Source of the DNA: Abelmoschus esculentus
Lineage: Eukaryota > Streptophyta > Magnoliopsida > Malvales > Malvaceae
Direction: 5' to 3'
Assembly: GCA_035048815.1 (NCBI GenBank)
Contig: JAUCBN010000037.1
Coordinates: 10,382,001-10,446,000, forward strand
DNA: 64,000 nt
Position numbers and translations under genes: made by a program. Of the stretch, positions 10,938 to 21,723 are shown piece by piece; position 1 is the first letter of the stretch; every line of letters begins with the position of its first letter. The notes beneath the pieces are model-generated. The model ran no database searches and had not been told where the DNA came from. It saw only the letters and a list, made by a program, of their open reading frames with translations.

Positions 10938-12271
10938 TGATAAGTGCTCAACTCACTATCACTTTTTACACTTTTTATGGGCATTAAGCATCAAAATTTA
11001 CACCAACTCGGACCAAAGCATATACTTAATGTGATATATTTAGAAGTTATGATTATAAAGATGATATTTACAGAAAAGGCAAGTTTTACTGCATTTTTAC
11101 ATCTGCGCAGGAAAAACTAGTGCCGCGGCAGCAACATGGCCGAGGCAGGACCTGATGCCGAGGCAGCAGCAGAAAGACAGGAAGCGATACTATAGGCTAT
11201 CAGAAGAGAAAAACCCAATGGACGTTTCTGGATATGCAACACATGGATCAGAGCTGGTGAGCACGAGGAAAAGCCCAAGACAAGGCCACACGGGAAAGCT
11301 TCTTAGTTGGAATAAACTTGGAAATATTTTATTTATGTACATGACTTGTTCGCTACTCCAAGTTGTATTCTACTTAGGAAAGGTTTATCCTAGGTCAAGC
11401 CTATATAAGACCTAGCCGTCTAAGGGAATAGGGAGAGCCGATTCTTAGAGAGTTCACCCTAAGACTCAATGTTTTCTTTCTCTCAAATTATGTTCTAAGC
11501 TTTCTTAGGGTTAATGTGAAGGTTGTTAAGTATTTGTGAGAGGAGATTGTACTTTGTTCTTTGTTTCAATGCAATAAAACTATCATGGTTTGCTTATCCT
11601 TTGCCATTCCTTTTCTTGCATTCATGGTCGGGAGAGAAGTTTGTGAGTAATCCATTTATGTAGACTCGGGAGAGTTAGATTTATGGAAAGGATAAGTACG
11701 ATGTTTCAATCGCGAAATACTAACTCGGCCTAGGGATAGGTTAAGAGTTTCAGTGGCTAAAAGAAGTGTGAGATTAGTTGGTGTGTATAATTGATTCACG
11801 CCGGGAGGTATCATCAAGGACTAGTCATCAACAGTACTTCGACTTAGGGATAGGCGAAGTCATCCAAGGACACTTTGCCGAACTTTGGTAAAGTCCACCC
11901 ACGAGCAAGGGATTGCCGCGGCGGACAAGTATCGTTGTTGCCAAGGTAGTAATCTGCAGTGCTGCCGAGGCAGTGATATACAATTGCATTGGACAGAGAC
12001 AAGTCAATCAAATCCACAATACAAGGCAACTGGATCCTGCCCTCTCTCTTAATCAGATCTCATCTTCTTTTACTTAGTTTCTTTATTTCAATTTATTTAG
12101 TATCATCCAAACCGAAATTACCTGTGTTTTTATTTTATTTTACAGAACAAGAAGACGAAGAAGGCATATTAAGTAAACCAATCCCTATGGAGATGATACA
12201 CGATTATACTTATCACTTTATTACTTGCGACGTGTTCACTTGCACTAATTGCGCACTTTTGACTCGCAATA
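10938..12271 (+). repeat. LTR shared by elements B and C
   Basis: Starts TGATAAGTGCTCAAC and ends GACTCGCAATA (terminal CA mutated to TA), about 1334 bp. TATATAA 11402-11408; AATAAA 11573-11578. It begins only 12 bp after the ORF2 stop of B, so B's 3' UTR and PPT are missing. The internal region of C follows directly. Same subgroup as the LTRs at 17808 and 22652. Confidence 0.9.
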
Positions 12272-12277
12272 AGTTTT

Positions 12278-12295
12278 TGCCGCCGTTGCCGGGGA
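12278..12295 (+). other. Primer-binding site, tRNA-Asp type (element C)
   Basis: TGCCGCCGTTGCCGGGGA, six bases after the LTR end, with one mismatch to the tRNA-Asp complement seen perfectly in element I. Confidence 0.82.
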
Positions 12296-12369
12296 TTGAC
12301 AACTAAATTTTGTTTTCTTTATTTTCTTGTTTTTTTTAATTTTTATTTTACTTTGGTTTTTCTTGGTGT

Positions 12370-15031
12370 ATGACAAGGGCCAACCCAACCAACCCTTTGT
12401 ACGAGTTATACCTAGAGATCGAACGTACACGGCAAAGGTTGAGGAGACAAATCCAAGAAGCTATGGCAGATCACCCGGCAGGACAAAAATTACCTGCCGG
12501 CAATGGAGGTCTTCCGCCGCCACCAGGGCCGCGGCAGTTCACTGTCAGAGACTTCCTGGAAGAGGATTTAAATGGGTTAAACCCAGGAGTCGTTACACCG
12601 AAGATAGAAGCAGCCCACTTTGAGTTTAAACTTATCAAGTTCAATATGCTCAACACTATTGGACAGTTTGGTGGGTCTGTGACTGAAGATGCAAGGCAAC
12701 ACCTCAAGTCCTTCATGGAGATATGCAATTCCTTCAAAATCCAAGGAGTCCATGAAGATGTCTTGAGATTGAAATTATTCCCCTATTCACTGAGGGATAG
12801 GGCAAAAGCCTAGTTAAATAACATTCTAGCAGGATCTATTAGATCTTGGAGTGAACTCTGTCGTGATTTTATTACACGCTTTAATCCTACAAGTTTATAT
12901 GATTGAATTCGTAATGAAATAACTTCTTTTCGACAGGCAGATGATGAACCCATGTACGAGGCATGGGAGCGCTACAGGGAATTATTTCACAAGTGTCTGT
13001 TGCATGGATTTCCCCTATGGACACTAGTGACCATGTTCTATAATGCCACTAATGCCCCGACAAGGATGATGTTATATGCCTCAGCGAACGGAACACTTAT
13101 TGACAAAGCACCTGAGGAAGCTATTGAGATACTAAACAAACTCGCAAAGAACGATTATCAATTCCCTACATCTAGGCGAGGAGGAGTAAGACGCCAAACC
13201 ACAGTGAATGTGTTAGACACATCAAATTCAGTGGCAGCACAATTGGCCTCTCTTACCAAGATGGTGCAAAATTTGCAACTACAACAAAATACCCGTGAGG
13301 TTAAGGTGATTGATTCTTTTTGTGATTTATGTGGAGGTAACCACAATTCTTCTGATTGCATGAATCAAGAAACCGACATGTATGTTGGAAACTATAACCG
13401 AACTAATATGATGTCCAACACATACAACCCCTCATGGAAGAGGCATCCAAACCTGTCATGGAGCAATCCTAACAATGCCTTAAACCCAACCATTCAACCC
13501 CCAGGATTCCAGCAACCAATGCAACATCTGCCGCCGCCGCAGGTCTAGCAGCCAATGTTGCAGCAGCAGATGCTGCAACAATCTGTAAGTTCCTTGAAAA
13601 ATTCTCTAAAAGCATTCATGATGAAAACTGAGTCACACATGGAAGAGAATAACAACTTCATCAAAAGAACAGATGCATTTATAAATAGGACTGAGATGAG
13701 GTTGTAGAACCAAGAGGCAACAATTAAGGCATTGGAAACTCAGGTTGGAAAATTTGCTCAAAATATAAACACTAGACCACAAGGAGGACTACCTAGCAAT
13801 ACTGAAGTTGCTAAGGTAATAGGCCATGAACAGTGTAAAGCAATCACTACTAGGAGTGGTCTACAGTTGAAGAAAAAGACAGAAATTGCAGCAGGCCAAG
13901 TTCCATCGTCAGACCCAGCAAAAGAGGATGCTGAACAAACTGATCATGATAACATTGCCCCAGCAGAGAACTCAGCAGCTTCTGAACAGTCTGCCGAGAC
14001 CGCAACAACCCCAGTGGTGCCAGGTATTAAGTTCCAACTAAATAAACCCTGGATGAGATAAGACCACCACCACCCTTCCCACAAAGGTTGAAAAAGCAAA
14101 ACAGGACCATCAATTCAAGAAATTTCTGGATATTTTAAAGCAAATCCACATCAACTTACCATTCGTAGAGGCAATTGAACAAATGTCTAATTATGCTAAA
14201 TTCTTGAAAGATATTGTGTCTAAGAGAAAAAGACTAGGTGAGTTCGAAACAGTGGTTGCTACCGAAGGATGCATGGCAATTATACACAATCGCATGCCAC
14301 CAAAATTGAAGGATCCTGGATGCTTTATCTTACCTTGTGCAATAGGAAATAACTGTGAAGGTAAGGCCCTATGCGAACTTGGAGCAAGCATCAATCTAAT
14401 GCCCAAATCTATTTTTTAAAAGCTTGGAATAGGAAGGGCGAAACATACAATAGTGATGCTCCAACTTGCGGATCGATCATATGTGCAACCCGAAGGCAAA
14501 ATCGAGGACATACTGGTAAGAGTTGATAAATTTATTTTTCCTACTGATTTTTTTGTCCTTGATTGTGAAGCAGATGATAATGCACCGATCATCTTGGGGA
14601 AACCTTTCCTTGCCACTGGACGAACACTAATTGATGTGGAAAAAGGAGAGTTGACAATGAGGGTCAATGACCAACAAGTTAAACTCAATGCCTTCAACAA
14701 TTTGAAATGGCATGATGATGCAGAAGAGTGCAAAGTCCTTCACAGCAAAGATGCAGGCACAAAGTTATCCCGTTTCAACAGCCACTGCCTGGGCAGTATG
14801 CTCGGCAGGAAAATGGAAGTACTTTATGGCAGAATATTTGGCAGGAAAAGTAAGACAAATTTGGAGGACACCAACAGGACAACATATTGTCCAGTTATAA
14901 AGGGCGCAATAAAGATCAGGAAAAACAAAGATGGACATAAAGCTAATAGCCAATACTTGAAGAATCACTTTGGCCAACAAGAGAGAATTACCTTGGGAGA
15001 TGCATTTGCATTCACTCCACCAGTAACATGA
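12370..15031 (+). pseudogene. Gag-protease-integrase-tail polyprotein (element C)
   Basis: Start at MTRANPTNPLYELYLEIERT. Gag core at 12640-13200, with an intact C-x2-C-x3-H-x4-C zinc knuckle (CDLCGGNHNSSDC) near 13319-13357 and a Gln-rich linker. Premature stops: TAG for Trp at 12811-12813, TGA near 12904, TAG at 13546-13548, TAG near 13705 and TAA at about 14417, plus a frameshift near 14055. The protease and tail are open at 14453-15031 (FVLDCEADDNAPIILGKPF to ITLGDAFAFTPPVT). No RT, RNase H or integrase core lies between protease and tail. Most stops are explained by G-to-A or C-to-T changes of Trp, Gln or Arg codons. Confidence 0.88.
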
Positions 15032-15179
15032 TCTCTCACCTTTTTTTATATTAGGATCAGTTTAGTTTATATTTAATTTTTATAATTTTTGTTTTTGCTT
15101 TAATTATTTTTCTCGTTTTTGTTTAAATTCTAATTAGGATAATAAGCAAGAATAAAAGAGAAATAGTTCATAGTAGGAA

Positions 15180-15380
15180 TTCTGCCGAGGCAGAAAACAG
15201 TGTCAGAGCCGCAGTAGTTTCAATGGGCAGAACTGTGTAACGGCTGGTCTGCCGAGATTTCTGCCACGGTAGAAAAGGAAACGACAGTAAAGACTAACGT
15301 CTACAAAACGGCTAGTGGTTCAAACGGTCACAAAGCCGAGGCCTATATAAGCAACCTCTCCCTCTTGAACTATTCACTCT
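15180..15380 (+). promoter_or_regulatory. Internal promoter of ORF2 (element C)
   Basis: TATATAA 15344-15350. AACGGCTG 15239-15246, AACGGCTA 15307-15314 and AACGGTCA 15323-15330. The proximal pair is 16 bp apart and the last box ends 13 bp before the TATA. 15032-15180 is AT-rich spacer. Confidence 0.6.
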
Positions 15381-15502
15381 TGCATTCTTGTTTTCTTTAA
15401 TACTTGATAATCTTGCTCTCACAATACTCTCTGCCTACCCTTCTTGAAATTTTCAGAATTCCTCCAAGAAAATCTCCAAGAACCTAATCTCTCACAATCC
15501 TT

Positions 15503-17038
15503 ATGGCCACCTACAAACGCTTTTCCCCTACCGCTGTCGAAGACCGCTTCAATAGGTCTTTCATTGCCCGACAGTTGTAGGAGGAGCAAGGGTTCCAACA
15601 TTCGGATGAAGAAAATTACGGCATCAAGCACTATCTGTTCGACAGGATCAAGTATCAAGAATGAGAAATCTTTTGCCTATAACCTGCCCAGGCAAATACT
15701 ACCATAATGCGGGAATTCTATGCGCACGGGCCAAGCAAGGACTCCCTCTTTGTCCACTGCCGAGGCAGGCCTATCTAGCTTGATGCCGAGACCATCAACC
15801 AATTCTACGGCCTCACACCTGACCATGATGTACATGCTGAATTCATGGAGGATATCACAACCGAGGATTATGAATTAATTAAAGACGACCTCTACTACAC
15901 GAACACTCCTTGGGAAACCGGTGCCCATAGAGGATCGGTAGCACGGCAAAGTCTGAAACCCGAGGCCAAGCTTTGGAACACCTTTGTCAAGAGACGCCTC
16001 ATCCCCACCTCCAACAACCGCACGGTGGACCGAAAGAGATTGGTTCTCATCCAATCAATTATCAACAAAAGGAGCATCAACGTTGGAGAAACTATCCTAC
16101 GCGAAATTTACGAATGCGGTAAGAAGGATAGAGGACCATTATATTTCCCTTGTTTGATCACTGGTTTGTGTATTGCTGCAGATGTACTAGTAGAAGACAC
16201 AGACGAATACACTCCCTAAAGGCGTGGATGGACCAAAGACTTTTGCCAAAAAATCATGCAGATCACACAGACAGAACCCGTCCAGGCAACGCCCCAGCAG
16301 TTCACTGTTGATACTGCTGCCGGGGCCCAGTACATGGCAGACATGCCAGACACTGCCCACACCACTGCCACAGTAGACCCGTACCAAGAGATAATTCAAA
16401 GGATGGCAACTATGGATCTCAGGCAGCAAATATACATGGAGTATCAGAAGGACTTCAACAACAAACTTGCCCAAATGATGCTTCATGCCTTTCCAGACCA
16501 AGGGGTGCAGTTTCTAGAATTTTCAAGCAACATGTTTGTCACAGCTGCACCATATACAGAGACTACACCAGCTCCAGGAGGACCGAGACCGTTCTTCCAC
16601 GCGGGCCCTCAACCACAATTCCATGCTGTCGGCCCATCTATGGTAGCAGACTCTGCCGTGGTATCATCTGCCAATAGAAGACCATCAAAGAGGAGGGCAG
16701 TATTCAGCACTCCACCAAGATCCCCAATCATCATGGGCAGACTATCAACAGAGATAGATGCCTATGTAAACCAAAGCTCAACCGCTGCCGGACCGAGTGC
16801 AGACCATGCCGAAGCAGCCGCAGAAAATGAAGGTGGAATGGACATCATGATCACCGAGGAGATTGTCGACGTGGAAGAAGGTGAAGAAGTGGATGCTCCA
16901 ATGCAACGGACACCACCAACAAGATTCCAACCGCCCCGGGAAGCAAAAACTCATCCATCGCCCTCACCAAAAACAAAGCAATTAGTAGCACGACCCCGAA
17001 GAAAAATTGTTACAAGCAGCTCTTTGGAGTCCCTTTAA
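15503..17038 (+). pseudogene. Accessory ORF2, full-length copy with stops (element C)
   Basis: ATG 15503 to TAA 17036-17038 is 512 codons in one frame without indels, the best guide to the intact length (511 aa). Several premature stops replace Trp or Gln in the N-terminal half (near 15577, 15662, 15678, 15776) and one lies near 16216. Residues ~60-230 form the putative plant transposon protein-like domain. The second half is Pro/Ala/Thr-rich, with a basic RRPSKRRAVF stretch that could serve as a nuclear localisation signal, an acidic VEEGEEVDAP stretch and a basic, Ser-rich end (ARPRRKIVTSSS). 16256-17038 is open. Function unknown. Confidence 0.82.
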
Positions 17039-17807
17039 ATTTTTTTATATATTCAATATTATTTGCTGTTTTTTTCTTTATGTGTTGCTTATTTTCTTCC
17101 ATATTTTTGTTGCCCACTATTTTCTTCTAATATAAAGCATTGAGGATAATGCTTGGTTCGAGCTTGGGGTGTAGAGCCACTGCCGAGGCAATCTACTGCC
17201 GAGGCCTTGCCAAGAAAATGGAGTATTTAAGTAATTTTTTTTACGCTCCCCGCCTTACTTGAATCAATTGCCTATACTTTTGCACTGCCCATCATCAATA
17301 TTGCCTTAGTTTATTCTTTAAGGCTATAGAAATCTTTCTCCTTACCATGACTAGGTCCTGTTAAGAAGGTTTAACCTTAGGATACTCAAGGATGAAAACT
17401 TAGAAGCTTACTATAAGAAAAATTAAAAACACTTTTGGGACTTGTTGGATTATAGAAAAAAAAGGAATTAGTGATAAGAAAAACACAATCCTTGAGGCGC
17501 CCAAAATTGGCTCAAGAATTGGTTGTTTAGAAAATAAGAGAACACTTAACCCAATTCTACTTGTCCTGAACTTAGAGTTTATCTAAGAAAGCCTTCAATC
17601 AAACTTGTCCACAAAAACGTACACACTAACCAAATCTTATAGTTTTTTTCTAGGTAAATCCTTGGGTAGCCGAAAGGTTAAGTCTAAAGAATAGGCATAG
17701 TTATGGTGGGGAGAATAGATGGAAACATAAGACCAAGAGAGAATAGATTTTGGCAAATTGATGGTTTGCATTGCTTGAGGACAAGCAATAGTTCGAGTTT
17801 GGGGGTG
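17039..17807 (+). other. 3' UTR and PPT of element C
   Basis: The first hairpin/PPT-like module is at 17135-17154 (stem AAGCATTG with loop AGGA), followed by a G-rich tract. Of the three-hairpin array only the last unit remains, at 17491-17516 (CTTGAG / CTCAAG stem), because a deletion removed the first two. The second module, ATTGCTTG AGGA CAAGCAAT, is at 17770-17789, directly before the PPT GTTTGGGGGTG at 17797-17807, which abuts the LTR. Confidence 0.75.
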
Positions 17808-19149
17808 TGATAAGTGCTCAACTCACAATCACTTTTTACACCTTTTATGGGCATTAAGCATCAAAATTTACACCTACTCGGACCAAAGCATATACTTAAT
17901 GTGATATATTTAGAAGTTATGATTATAAAGATGATATTTACAGAAAAGGCAAGTTTTACTGCATTTTTACATTTGTGCAGGAAAAACTAGTGTCGCGGTA
18001 GCAACATGGCCGAGGCAGGACCTGATGCCGAGGCAGCAGTAGAAAGACAGGAAGCGATACTGTAGGCGATCGGAAGAGAAAAATCCAATTGACGTTTCTA
18101 GATATGCAGCACATGTATCGAAGTTGGTGAGCATGAGGAAAAGCCCAAGAAAAGGCCGCGTGGGACAGCCTCTTAGTTGAAATAAACTTGGAAATATTTT
18201 ATTTATGTACATGACTTGTTCCCTACTCCAAGTTGTATTCTACTTAGGAAAGGTTTGCCCTAGGCCAAGCCTATAATAAGACCTAGCCGTCCAATATATT
18301 AGGAGAGTCTATTCTTAAAGAGTTTACCCTAAGACTCAATGTTTTCTTTCTCTCAAATTATGTTCTAAATTTTCTTAGGGTTTAGGTGAAGTTTGTTAAG
18401 TATTTGTGAGAGGATATCGTACTTTGTTCATTGTTTCAATGCAATAAAACTATCAAGGTTTGCTTATCCTTTGTCATTCTTTGTTCTTGCATTCAAGCTC
18501 GGGAGAGAACTTTGTGAGTAATACATTTATCTAGACTCGGGAGAGTTAGATTCACGAAAGGGATAAGTACGGTGTTTCAATCACGAAATACTAACTCGGC
18601 CTAGGGAAAGGTTAAGAGTTTCAGCGGCTAAAAGAAGTGTGAGATTAGTTGGTGGGTATAATTGATTCACGCTGGGAGGTATCATCAAGGACTAGTCATC
18701 AACAGTACTTCGACTTAGGGATAAGCGGAGTCATCCAAGGACACTTTGCCGAACTTTGGTAAAGTCCACCCACGAGCAAGGTTTTGCCGCGGGGGACAAG
18801 TATCGTTGCTGTCGAGGTAGTAATCTGCAGTGCTGCCGAGGCAGTGATATACAATTGCATTGGACATAGACAAGTCAATCAAATCCACAATACAACGCAA
18901 CTGGATCCTGACCTCTCTCTCTATTAATCAGACCTCATCTTTTATTTAGTTTTCTCTATTTCAATTCATTTATTTTCATCAAAACCACAATTACCTGTGT
19001 TTTTATTTTATTCCTTTTTGCAGAACAAGAAGACAAAGAAAGCATATTAAGTATACCAATCCCTGTGGAGACGATACACGATAATACTTATCGTTTTATT
19101 ACTTGCGATGTGTTCACTTGCACTAATTGCGCACTTTTGACATGCGACA
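17808..19149 (+). repeat. LTR shared by elements C and D
   Basis: TGATAAGTGCTCAAC to GACATGCGACA, about 1342 bp. The TATA box is altered to TATAATAA (18272-18279); AATAAA 18443-18448. A PPT lies on its left and a PBS on its right, so it serves as 3' LTR of C and 5' LTR of D. Confidence 0.9.
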
Positions 19150-19155
19150 AGTTTT

Positions 19156-19173
19156 TGGCGCCGTTACTGGGGA
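19156..19173 (+). other. Primer-binding site, tRNA-Asp type (element D)
   Basis: TGGCGCCGTTACTGGGGA, two mismatches to the tRNA-Asp complement, six bases after the LTR end. Confidence 0.78.
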
Positions 19174-19252
19174 TTGGCAACTAAATTTTGTTTTCTTTAT
19201 TTTCTTGCTTTAGTTATTTTATTTTTATTTTACTTTGGTTTCTTTTTGGTGT

Positions 19253-20567
19253 ATGACCATGGTCAACCCATCCAATCCGTTGTACGAGATTGACCCTGAA
19301 ATTGAACGTACACGGAATCGGTTGAGGAGACAAATCCAACAAGCAATGGCAGGAAATCAAGTGGATCAAAACATACCTGTTGGCCACGGAAGACTTTAGC
19401 AGCCAACCTTGCCGCAGCAACCATTACTGCCGCAGCAGCTAACTGTTAGAGATTTCCTGGTAGAAGCTCTAAATGCATTAAACCCTAGAGTCGTTGCACC
19501 GAAAATAGAAGCAACCCACTTTGAACTTAAACCTGTCATGTTCAATATGCTGAATACTATTGGACAATTTAGTGGGTCTGCAACTGAAGATGCCAGGCAG
19601 CATCTCAAATCTTTCATGGAAGTTTGTAACTCATTCAAAATTCAAGGAGTCCATGAAGATGTTTTGAGATTAAAATTGTTTCCCTATTCACTGAGGGATA
19701 GGGCCAAGACCTTGTTAAATAGCATTCCAGCAGGATCAATAGGATCTTGGAATGAACTCTGCCGAGATTTCATTACACGCTTTAACCCTACTAACTTATA
19801 TGATAGTGTCCGTAATGAAATTACTTCTTTTCGACAGGCAGATGATGAACCAATGTACGAGGCATGGGAGCGCTATAAAGAGTTATTGCACAGATGCCCA
19901 TTACATGGATTTCTCTTGTGGACGCAAGTGGCAATGTTCTACAATGCCACTAATGCCCCCACAAGGATGATGTTATATGCCTCGTCCAATGGGACACTCC
20001 TTGACAAAGCTCCTAAGGAAGCTATAGAGATTCTGAACAAGCTCGCAAAGAATGATTTTCAGTTCCCTACATCTAGGCGAGGGGGAATGAGACGCCAAGC
20101 CACAGTGAATGAACTCGAAACATCCAATTCAGTGGCGGCACAATTGGCATATCTAACCAAGATGGTTCAGAACATGTAATTACAACAAAATACTCATGAG
20201 GTTAAAACGATCAATTCTTCTGAATATGTGCAAGATGAGGAAACTGGTTTTTATGTGGGAAACTACAACCATATGTTGTCTAACACATATAATTCGGCTT
20301 GGAAAAGGCACCCAAATTTTTCATGGAGCAATCCTAATAATGCCTTGAATCCCATTAATCAGACCTCAAGTTATCAGCAGCCGATGTCGCAGCAGAATAT
20401 ATAGCAGATGCCGCAGCAGCAGTCCGAAAGTTCATTGGAGAACACTCTCAAGGCCTTTATGATGAAAAAAAATCATACATGGCAGAGAACAGTAATTTCA
20501 TAAAAAGGACGGATGCTTTCATGAACAGGACTGAGATGAGGCTGTTATTATAACTCTAGAAACTCTC
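19253..20567 (+). pseudogene. Gag fragment (element D)
   Basis: Starts at a mutated MTMVNPSNPLYEIDPEIE. In-frame TAG at 19397-19399 and TAA at 20177-20179 interrupt an otherwise open gag core (FNMLNTIGQFSGSATEDARQ, LFPYSLRDRAKTLLNSIPAG). The zinc-knuckle segment is absent: sequence runs from the KMVQNM region to ETGFYVGNYN. Gag breaks off at about 20567 and continues directly into the middle of ORF2, so protease, promoter and ORF2 N-terminus are deleted. It is more diverged from the other gag copies than they are from each other. Confidence 0.85.
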
Positions 20568-21723
20568 AAGACGACCTCTGCTACACGAACACTCCTTGGG
20601 AAACCGGTGCCCATAGAGGATTGGTAGCAAGGCAGAGCCTAAAGCCCGAGGCCAAGATTTGGAACACCTTTGTCAAGAGACGCCTCATTCCCATATCCCA
20701 CAACAACACGGTGGACCGAAAGCGATTGGCGCTCATCCAATCAATCATCAACAAAAGGAGCATCAACGTTGGAGAGATCATCTTACGCGAAATTTACGAA
20801 TGCGGTAAAAAGGATAGAGGACCATTATATTACCCTTGTTTGATCATTGGTTTGTGTATTGCTGCAAGTTTAATAGTAGAAGACACGGACGAATACACTC
20901 CCCAAAGGCGTGGATGGACCAGAGACTTTTGCCACAAAATTATGCAGATCACGCAGGCGGAACCAGTCCAAGCAATGCCCTAGCAGTTCACTGCTGATAC
21001 TGCTGTCGGGGCCCAATACACAGTAGACATGCCAGACACTGCCCACACCTTTGCCGCAGCAGACCCGTACCAGGAAATACTGCAAATGATGGCAGCGATA
21101 GATCTTAGGCAATAGAGATACATGGAGTATCAAAGAGACTTTAACGGCACACTAGCCCAAATGATGCTCCATGCCTTTCCAGACCAAGGGGCGCAGTTTC
21201 CAGAATTTCCAAGCAACATGTTTGTCACAGCCGCACCCTATACAAAGACTACACCAGCTCTAGGAGGACCGAGACCATTCTTCCACGTGGGCCCTCAACC
21301 ACAGTTTCATGCTGTCGGCCCATCTAGGGCAGGAGACTCTGCCGTAGCCTCATCTGCCAGTAGAAGACCATCAAAGCGGAGGGTAGTCTTCAGCACTCCA
21401 TCATGATCCCCATCATCATGGGCAGTCTATCAGCAGAGATAGATGCCTATGTACACCAAAGCTCAACCGCTGCCGGACCTAGTATACACCATACCGGGGA
21501 AGCCGCAGCAAATAAAGGTGGAACGGACATCATGATCACCGAGGAGATTGTCGACGTGGAAGAAGGCGAAGAAGTGGATGCTCCAATGCAACGGACACCA
21601 CCCACAAGAGTCCAACCGCCCTTGCAAGCAAAAGCTCAGCCATCGCCCTCACCAAGAACGAAGCAATCAGCAGCACGACCCCGAAGAAAAATTGTTACAA
21701 GCAGCTCTTTGGAGTCCCTTTAA
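20568..21723 (+). pseudogene. ORF2 C-terminal two thirds (element D)
   Basis: Begins at the DDLCYTNTPWETGAHRG region (mid domain), runs through FVKRRLIPISHN and ECGKKDRGPLYYPCLI, and ends at TAA 21721-21723. Premature stops near 20981 and 21113 and a short indel near 21405 break it. The N-terminal ~115 codons are missing because of the gag-to-ORF2 deletion. Confidence 0.8.

Noticed and set aside
11844..12029. Antisense ~61-codon frame in LTRs, seen again at 18715, 40671, 41139 and 47996
   Set aside because: It recurs only because the LTRs are copies of one another. It has no start context, motif or codon signature of its own, and is disrupted or shifted in other LTR subgroups.
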